A DNA stretch of 64,000 nt from Lingula anatina (lineage: Eukaryota; Brachiopoda; Lingulata; Lingulida; Lingulidae). Every line of letters begins with the position of its first letter. Positions within the stretch are counted from its first letter, which is position 1. The translations under genes and the position numbers were made by a program. Below the pieces are notes generated by a model that searched no databases, was not told the DNA's origin, and saw only the letters and a list, made by a program, of their open reading frames with translations. This document shows positions 49,342 through 64,000 of this stretch, piece by piece. The stretch lies in assembly GCF_001039355.2 (NCBI RefSeq), contig NW_019775654.1, positions 202,849 through 266,848 of the forward strand, written 5' to 3'.

Positions 49342-51195
49342 TCACGGCAAGTATGCTCTCACAGTTCCTTGAATTTTCAAATCACACACAGGACACCTGG
49401 TCAAACCAACCACACAAGTAGCACAGCTAACAAGGTGCGCACACGGCAACAATACAATGCTGGCCTCATTATCAGAGCACTTTTTACACATACGCTGCAT
49501 CATCATTTCTACATTTTCAAGCCTCAATCGCTCCTTTTCATCAACAACGGATACCTTGGAGGCAGAATTTTCATCTTTTTTATCTTTTGCAGAATTGCCT
49601 GTCTTCGGGTCGGCTTGTTTTGTGTTGGATGACTCTTGACCCTGTGGTTGAGATTGGACCTGTAGACTATTGTCTGATCTGGGCTGAACAACACTGCTTG
49701 CTTGACTGGTTTCTCTCATATTCCCCACACTGGTCTGTTCTTCACCATCATCTAAGTCGAGAACAGCTTCCACAAAAGCCTGGAGATTGGGAAAGTCATC
49801 TCCGTGGGTTCTTAGCCTCTGTTCTATTGCCTGGCGCAGTTTGGCCTTGGAGTATCCCATATTGGCCACAGTCTGGGCCATAGGTGTGTCAAGTCTTGCC
49901 TTGATTTCTCGTGCTTCCACCGGATGTCCATCTGCCGAGTGACCTCGGCTGGCCCCGCCCATTGTTCTTTCTCGCTGTACCTCCCGTATGAAGGTCACAC
50001 CTTTGCACTGCTTCACAAAACCACACTTGGGAAACCAACGTGCATGCTCCCTCCATGGTACATCCTGCGCCTCCCAGTTCCTCAGGCCTCCACTGCAAAA
50101 GAAGCATTTCACGTTGTCCCCAAACCCCGCATAATAGAAACCAGCCTGAGCCAGGTCTCTGGGGGTTTGCTTCTTGTTTATGGGCCATTTCTGGTAAGAG
50201 GCTATCCGGTTTTGCTCCACAGCATATTCTGGGTGTTTGGGTCTCTCTGTAACAATAGGACTCTCATCTAGCAAAAGGTCTGGTACATTACTGCTATTTG
50301 AAAAAGTATTAGATTGTGGTACAGAATTTGACTGCCTCTGTTCCTGTTCAAGTCTGTTTAACACAAATTGACACAGTGGAAAATGTTTTTTGTGTTCAAA
50401 GAATGGAGAATCCCCAGTCTCCCAGTTCCTCACAGCACCTCTGCAGAATGCACACTGCACAAGGTCTCCAGAGTTCATACAAAAAAAACCTGCTTTGGCC
50501 AATTCATCAGGTGATATTGGACAAATTGCAGACCATCCTACTGGATAACTTGCTCTGCGTGCATTTTCATCTTGCATGAGTCCAAAAATATGATTATCAT
50601 GACTGGAAACATTTTGCTGCTGTGCCAAATTAGAAAAAGGGTAATTGTTTTCTACTGATGACAGATCTGTGGATTCTCTACCAGGGTGTGCATTATCATT
50701 TCCTTGTACCAAGGCTGAAGAAGGAAGCCGGTGCTGCTCTCTAGCCTGTGATGTGGTCCTATGTTCAACAACACTAAGCACATAACTCACAGTATCTGTC
50801 ACAGTGTCCCTTCCTGCATCTCCGTTCTCTTGTAAAGAACTCACCAGTTCACTCTCAACACCCTCAGATGAAATAGGTCTATTTTCCTTGTCAACACCTT
50901 TCACATGGGGACATGCTGGATAAAACTGCCGGTGTCTCTCTAATGGATTTTCGCCATGTTTCCAGTTCTCTAGAGTCCCATGACAACTGTAGCACTCCAC
51001 TTTATCCCCAGCGCCAGTGTAGAAAAACCCTGCCCTGGCTAGCCGTGCTGGTGATGCTTTCGCCCACTCTGGCCAGTGTTGAAAGGAGCACAGTCTTTTG
51101 AATTGATACACTTTTTCTGACACATTTTCTCCAGCTGTCAATCGATCCTGGTAATCATTTAATGCCAGAGGAGATAATACAGAGCTTGCTGCCAT
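49342..51195 (-). CDS. XIAP: XIAP-type inhibitor of apoptosis (BIR x3, UBA, RING)
   Basis: One uninterrupted coding exon of 617 residues, from ATG 51195 to TGA 49344-49342. The start is set by the acceptor TTTTCAG just upstream (51198 region), so an untranslated exon lies further up; the open frame before it is intron. BIR1 spans residues 31-96 (CYSC, ERHRQFYPAC), BIR2 213-277 (CAFC, FFEHKKHFPLC), BIR3 329-393 (CFFC, PWREHARWFPKC, most like the caspase-9-binding BIR3 of XIAP), UBA-like 435-482 (ANMGYSKAKLRQAI) and RING 570-604 (C570, C573, C585, H587, C591, C594, C601, C604). These proteins bind caspases or IBM-tagged partners and ubiquitinate them and signalling adaptors. There is no CARD, unlike BIRC2/3. 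Long Ser/Gln-rich linkers separate the domains. Orthology to XIAP rather than another IAP rests on architecture only. Confidence 0.93.
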   Translation of the reverse strand: MAASSVLSPLALNDYQDRLTAGENVSEKVYQFKRLCSFQHWPEWAKASPARLARAGFFYTGAGDKVECYSCHGTLENWKHGENPLERHRQFYPACPHVKGVDKENRPISSEGVESELVSSLQENGDAGRDTVTDTVSYVLSVVEHRTTSQAREQHRLPSSALVQGNDNAHPGRESTDLSSVENNYPFSNLAQQQNVSSHDNHIFGLMQDENARRASYPVGWSAICPISPDELAKAGFFCMNSGDLVQCAFCRGAVRNWETGDSPFFEHKKHFPLCQFVLNRLEQEQRQSNSVPQSNTFSNSSNVPDLLLDESPIVTERPKHPEYAVEQNRIASYQKWPINKKQTPRDLAQAGFYYAGFGDNVKCFFCSGGLRNWEAQDVPWREHARWFPKCGFVKQCKGVTFIREVQRERTMGGASRGHSADGHPVEAREIKARLDTPMAQTVANMGYSKAKLRQAIEQRLRTHGDDFPNLQAFVEAVLDLDDGEEQTSVGNMRETSQASSVVQPRSDNSLQVQSQPQGQESSNTKQADPKTGNSAKDKKDENSASKVSVVDEKERLRLENVEMMMQRMCKKCSDNEASIVLLPCAHLVSCATCVVGLTRCPVCDLKIQGTVRAYLP

Positions 51196-51839
51196 TCTGA
51201 AAATTGAACACCATAAGTTAGATATAAGATCTTCAAAGTAAATGACAAAAATAATTTTCAAACAAATCAACATTTTTTTTTTCAAAAAATGTACTGGGTG
51301 CAAATTATCTAATTTTGTGATCTGACACCAATGTCCAATTCCTATTTTTGGTAAGGCTACATGCACAGGGCAAAAAGCTAGCTGCTTTAAAGTATACCTA
51401 TAGACCTCTGTGGATTTGACTGAACACCTTTGATATTTTGTGACTTTTGATGCTATTTAAAATTTTACACACAGATAGCTAATATATTTGAGTATGAATG
51501 GGCCATTTAATGTTTGATCTACCTTATTTTTATCAAAAGTTAATAAAGTAATACCATGTCTGTCATTTCTTTCACTCATTTCTGCCTCATTAGATTTTCA
51601 CCCATGGAATAATGCCAAAGAGACTTGAAATTTATTAAATAATGAATAAAAGAGCTAAATATGAGCACACATTAAAATTTTGAATTTTTAGATGTTTTCC
51701 AAACATAATTATGTTTTTGTGAAGTAAACAAAATGATAAAATAAATGATAGAATTTTGGTACACAGATGCATGCAATATGGGAAATACAAATCAATACAA
51801 CGTATCTTCCAAAGTGCTAGGCAATATAACTTGTAGGTC

Positions 51840-52198
51840 ATTCACATTCGAACGTTAACTGCGGTCAACCAAACAGTGGTTATTTGCGTTCACACTAACA
51901 CCGGCAGCGATCAGTAGCAGTAGAATCTCAGCAAGCATACTTCCTGTTAAGCATGCGCTCTTACTAGAATCTGTGCAACATGGCCGGAGCTCAAATGAAG
52001 ATACACTTGTGCGCCTGCGCTTCATATGTAGACATCTGGACTTGACTGCCGTCAGGAGTTTACTCTGATTTAACCTACCTCCCGATCTGGGTTTATTTTG
52101 ACTGCGGTCAGGGGTACATTGTCCGTTCACATTAGAGAAGTTAAACATGATAGGACAGAGGTCAGGCCTTGATCGCAGTTGAAAATGCTTGTGTGAAT
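51840..52198. mobile_element. Probable 359 bp MITE
   Basis: The left end ATTCACATTCGAACGTTAACT with ACTGCGGTCAA and the right end (inverse ATTCACACAAGC...ACTGCGATCAA) form imperfect inverted repeats of about 35 bp. GACTGC.GTCA motifs recur inside in both orientations. The 171-residue minus-strand open frame over it shows no known domain. Target duplications are not clear. Confidence 0.5.
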
Positions 52199-52720
52199 AG
52201 CCTATTGGTCTTCTAACATTGGCTGAATGGTGAACAAGAGTGGGGAGAGGTAATAAAAACATTTTCTTCCAATTTTCCCCGAAATCCGACATGCTGTAAT
52301 GCTGTTCCTTCTTCTGTATGGCATAAATCTGGTCTTGCCAACCTGTGCCAATTTCTTTTGAAAAATTCAATTAGGGAGTTTGTTCCAAGTTAAAAGAAAT
52401 TTAATTTCAATACCTTCCTCTGATCACAAAAACATTCCCCATTTCTTAGTATATCAGCTAAAATAGCCATTTGTCAACACAGTTCAGTTCTGCAATGTGA
52501 AAATGGGTAGAAACCTGATACTGGTGGGCAATTTCTATGGCAGTTTGCGTAAACAAACAACTCTTGCAACCTATTATTGCCTTTTTTCTCTATAAATTTT
52601 ATATGCATCAAAAGGCTCAACAATCATTCTATGTAGACTGATCAATACAGCTGGGGACTCTCACAGCTCTAGATCTATGTACATTTTTTGTTTACTATTG
52701 ATGTTTTGACAAAAAAAAAA

Positions 52721-52751
<31 letters not shown>

Positions 52752-53654
52752 GACAGAAAAAAAATCGTTTGTTGATCCCTTGAAAAAACACTTCTTTTGT
52801 GTATTCAGTACCGACAGCGCAAATGGAATGTTTACATAAGTACACGTAATCAATATGGCCCTGGCCTACTTATACAGCCTCGGGAATCGATAACACGTAC
52901 ATTGTATGTACATATTGCAGGTACCTGGGCAATTTTAACATAAATATATTGTCTAACTTACTTGGTGCACCAATGACAACAAAGCCTATATTAAAGCATT
53001 AAACATAAGATAAGATAACCTGTAGACATCAGAATGCTGGAGTTGTGGTAGTGCATAAATTTGCAGTGCATATTTGCTCAACTTATGGTGATTTCGCATT
53101 AATTAGCAAATACTGATATAGATCCAGGCACTCACTTGCATACAAAAACTTAAAATTAATGCAACCCATATCATTTTTGCACCAAGTTATTCTTATATAA
53201 CTGCTGCATTACCTCCTTATTTACCTTTTTGTTTTGGACTATATCTTGATCGTGCCCGATCCATCCTGGTACTACTTGTAATTTGCCAGTCCGCCAAACG
53301 AAATAGTGCCACATTAAAACCCATACCCTGCAAATAAAACTTTATCAAAATAAAACAAGAATAAATTGCGCAGTCATTTTCAATAATAGACATGTACAAA
53401 AATATGCACTCTTGCCCCTGGTTTCAAAGGATTACGCAAATGAGCATTAAACTGTTACAGGGTGGTGGGGGGGGGGGGGTATACTACAAAAGTACCCAAT
53501 TTTTAGAAGAAAAAAAGTATCTTGTATGGGGATATAGAACTAATAGCAAAAAAATAAATAAATAAATAAATAAATAAAAAAAATAAAATAAATTAAAATA
53601 AAATAAAAAAAAAACATCATCTTAGTTTAAAATTTCAAAGTTACAAGAATGTGT

Positions 53655-53935
53655 TATCTCACGGGTCATGTCGATACTCTCCCGCACCGTCACTCCCCCG
53701 AACCGATACTCCCCCTTCAAGTAAATTTTGGTATTATGCGCATCGATATAACCCCACATCCCTGCATGGATACATCCCCTGTAAATATTGCCGATGTAGA
53801 CGCACCGTTACTCGCCCACACCATTGCTTCCCCGCATTAATATTGCAGGGGGGGAAATGGTGCGGGGGAGTATTGGTGCGGGGATGTACCGGTGCGGAGG
53901 GTTATCGGTGCGGGGACGTATAGGGATGTAGGCCT
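53655..53935. repeat. GC-rich inverted tandem repeat
   Basis: The left half (53675-53835) repeats CGCACCGTCACTCCCCCG, CCGATACTCCCCC, CATCCCTGCATGGATAC and CGCACCGTTACTCGCCCAC. The right half (53850-53935) has the inverse, GGTGCGGGGGAGTATTGGTGC, GGGGATGTACCGG and GGTGCGGGGACGTATAGGG. The basic unit is about 14 bp and is strikingly CpG-rich against the AT-rich surroundings. Confidence 0.75.
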
Positions 53936-55793
53936 ACCCATCTCACGTACTACTGCTCCCGATATTCAACGTTTTTGCAGAATATCCCAGTAGGAAATCT
54001 TAGGATTACCATGGCAAATTAAGGACTTCTTTTTTTATTAAGAGCATTATTTTTCTTTCTATTGTTTCCTTCTAATTGAACTCCTCTACACCAATATAAA
54101 TAAACGAAACAGTGCTCATTATGAAGCTGATTTAGGTGCATTCTTTTGGTTACGGAAATAAACAACATAGAAGACCTGTATTGCGTAATGGTTAACAGAA
54201 TTAACATTCATTGTGAATCTTATATGAATAGTTGTTAGGACTTAATAATTTTTTCTACAAAAAGAGCAATAAAAAATAGCAAAGGAAAAAAGAACAGATT
54301 TCTGTGTTGTCATACAAAATGATATCATTTAATGTCATGATAGAGTAACTGTCGATGCCAAACATCCATAGTCAATCAAAATGTGAGAAGGCATACACAA
54401 TGAAATCACTGCAAAACTCACAGAAACACAGAAGAAGAATAAACTTGACTGCCCCCCCCCCCCCCCCCCCTTGAATAAGTCAATGTATATACCCCTCAGA
54501 CTGCAGTGACTTTTTGATGCCAATAGTGGTCTTTCATGGAGCCATTGGTCCTCAGTGTAACGTTGACCGTTTAAACTTTGGAGTCCTTCCTTTTTCCTAT
54601 CTTGCCAATTTATTGTCAATATCAGGAATGCCTCTTTTTCCTGTTTTTTTTTTAATTTTATTTTTTTAGGGCACAGTGCAGTTTTACATTTCTTTTCACC
54701 TACTCCAGAGAAAATTGCAACTAGGACCGAGGAATCTGTTTTTTCTTTTGCAATCACATTCTCTGTACTTTCAAATTGGTAGAAAATAATGGTATCAATC
54801 CATGAGAAAGGAAATGGGTCTTATTACTTGTAATTTTATTTGTGCATTACTTATATTTTAATGACTACAAAAATAGTGATGATATTTAGGCTCCAGTACC
54901 TTTCCTCAACCCCAGGAGATATGATACAGTTTCAGTGACTGATAAAATACCCCACCCAAACAAAAGATCCTCAAATAAGACATCTAGAAAAATAAAATGA
55001 TTTTAACACATCAGAATCTTGTATTATATACTCTCTACACAAAAATATTTTGTAGATTACTAATAGATGATGTAATTATTTCATTTTCATAAGGATGCTT
55101 AGTTTATTCATAAAAAAATCCCAAAGGTTTAAAAACGTTAGATGTGATCTCACAAAATTGTATGAAATGATAATAGGTACAGAAGACGAGATGAAATAAA
55201 TAAAATCGATGTACCAAACCCTTATTCAATTTTAGTCATTCATCTTAGGCAACTGTGTGAGAAGAGATTACAATGGATTAACACAATAAAGACTTCCAAT
55301 AAAAAACTACTGTAACAATAAGATAACACACATACATAAATAATTCAAGGTTTTATTGTCAGGTGCTGTATTTTATTCACCAACCAGACTTGCATTTTAC
55401 AAAATGTTTTTCAATCACGCAAAGAATCTATAACCCACAATAATGTTTTATTCATTTGGAGTGACATAACCTAAAATCTTATACTTTACTGTATTTGTTC
55501 ATACTAAAATGATGATTGTAAAACTTCTTTTCAATGGAGGTAATCAGGTAGTGATAAATGTCAAAACAACAGATTAAATTGATCTGGTTGTCCAAATGCC
55601 ATATTTCAGATCATAAAGACACCCGCTGCACGATTCCTCCCTCATAAATTGCACAGTATCTTCCTCTCTGCTTATTGCATAAATGCAGAGTATAGGGCTA
55701 TACAAACTCCCATGTTGACTCAATTTTCAAATTATACTTAAGTATGTACAAATTTTCATATATCAAATCATTCTGTCAAGTTTGTTCCCAGTA

Positions 55794-63190
<7,397 letters not shown>

Positions 63191-63335
63191 CTGGAAGAAT
63201 GAACAATTGGCAGTTAGCACCACAGTGTATGATGATGATAAAAAATCCACCCATGTAAATCCAAACCACATCGGGTATAGTCATCATCCACATCACTAAG
63301 CCTAATATATTTTATTAGAGTTTGTTTTTCTTTCA

Positions 63336-63575
63336 TAGTGGCTTCTGTTGGAAGTGTCTTGCCATTATCTTTTTGCTCGAGGATGGTACTTTATCCCTGA
63401 AACAAAAACCTGGTTGCCATAGGTTCCTTTTTTCGTTTGTTTTGTGATATCTGAGACAAGAGTGCACCTTGCCATCAGCTGCCAATGAAATGAATTTCTG
63501 CCCGTCTTGGTCTCTCGTGATGCTTTTTGCTGAAATATGTACATTTTTTACCTCTATCTTTAATATAGAATTTTT
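63336..63575 (-). other. Open frame of 80 codons, possible exon or pseudogene piece
   Basis: On the minus strand the frame ending at TGA 63335-63333 is open up to 63575. After an acceptor-like ATTTCAG it reads SITRDQDGQKFISLAADGK and later WQPGFCFRDKVPSSSKK, which looks like protein rather than intron. It does not match RRM1 of RBM5/10, whose exons should lie upstream, and it has no early ATG. It may be a terminal exon of another gene or a decayed mobile-element frame. Confidence 0.25.
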
Positions 63576-64000
63576 TCAGCTATATGTGCCCTTCTTCTAT
63601 ATCTAGATCAGCTATTTGTGGTGAAATCAAACATCACAATCTTTCATGCTTTTCCAACTCATCAAAGGTGCTTTCAACACATTTCAGCTTCATACCAGGT
63701 CTATCAACACTTTATATGCTACTTTTACAAGTTCAGCAAAGTTTGCATTCAGCACATTATTTTTTTCATGTTTTAAATACTTGACCAAGTAAATGTCGCC
63801 TTTTTCATAAAAATTCAGATTCACAACAAGGAAACTTTACATAACATAAAACATCATCACTTGCAACGACAAGAAAAATTATAGCTTGTTCCTTTTTTCT
63901 TCCAAATATTTGTAAGCTGAATGCTACATTTGCTGCACAAGCAACTCTAAACCCCCACCCTCCCCTGTTTGTTTTTGTTTCCCTTCACTGTTCAGTTTGT

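Larger units (their letters stand above)
51196..55793. other. Region between RBM5/10 and the XIAP-type gene
   Basis: No gene recognised. It should contain the XIAP-type promoter and 5' exon, not identifiable here. It also holds a 359 bp inverted-repeat element, a GC-rich inverted tandem repeat and homopolymer runs (A at 52711-52748, AAAT units at 53548-53615, C at 54452-54470). Confidence 0.6.

Noticed and set aside
51196-51366. 57-residue N-terminal extension of the XIAP-type frame
   Set aside because: A splice acceptor (TTTTCAG) sits directly before the ATG at 51195 and the extension is AT-rich low-complexity sequence with no IAP similarity.
51855-52370. 171-residue minus-strand open frame
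   Set aside because: It overlaps the inverted-repeat element at 51840-52198, has no recognisable domain and no splice or start context.
54335-54757. 140-residue minus-strand open frame
   Set aside because: It passes through a poly-C run (poly-Gly) and shows no domain or homology cue.

Overview
The window is nuclear DNA of an animal with intron-rich genes, AT-rich introns and many short inverted-repeat transposons. The proteins are clearly metazoan and each appears to be a single pro-orthologue of vertebrate paralogues (one MITF/TFEB-type gene, one RBM5/RBM10-type gene). With the repeat content this suggests an invertebrate, most likely a lophotrochozoan such as a mollusc, but nothing in the sequence fixes the species.

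Layout. 1-169: possible 3' end of an unidentified + strand gene. 2.0-14.3 kb (+): MITF/TFEB-family bHLH-Zip transcription factor, seven coding exons plus a possible alternative first exon at 6211-6318. 13.5-19.5 kb: a near-identical 3 kb duplication that carries the last MITF exon and its 3' region, joined at a single N, probably two unmerged contig ends. 19.9-26.0 kb (-): CEP83, complete, eleven coding exons, convergent with MITF. 29.3-37.9 kb (-): a six-exon gene for a small, probably secreted protein of about 255-280 residues that I do not recognise; its introns hold a dead Tc1/mariner element, palindromic MITEs and a tandem repeat. 35.6-41.3 kb: two blocks of diverged, roughly 325 bp tandem repeats with similar right-hand ends. 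43.7-47.0 kb (+): CTHRC1-like secreted protein in which a coiled coil stands where vertebrates have collagen repeats. 47-49.3 kb: repeats only. 49.3-51.2 kb (-): XIAP-type inhibitor of apoptosis (three BIR, UBA, RING) with an uninterrupted coding exon. 51.2-55.8 kb: no gene, several inverted repeats. 55.8-63.2 kb (-): sixteen exons of an RBM5/RBM10-type splicing factor; its 5' end with RRM1 lies beyond the window.

The genes do not form a functional cluster. They act in lysosomal and stress transcription (MITF/TFEB), centriole distal appendages and ciliogenesis (CEP83), extracellular signalling (CTHRC1-like), apoptosis and immune control (XIAP-like) and alternative splicing (RBM5/10). Exon boundaries were set by GT/AG sites, reading phase and family alignment from memory; no database search was possible.

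Three single N bases (16486, 44547, 61421) mark joins. Two of them are flanked by direct repeats that run exactly up to the N, so order and copy number there should not be trusted. The points most worth following up are the MITF-M-like alternative first exon, the unrecognised secreted gene embedded in repeat arrays, and the tandem-repeat elements themselves.
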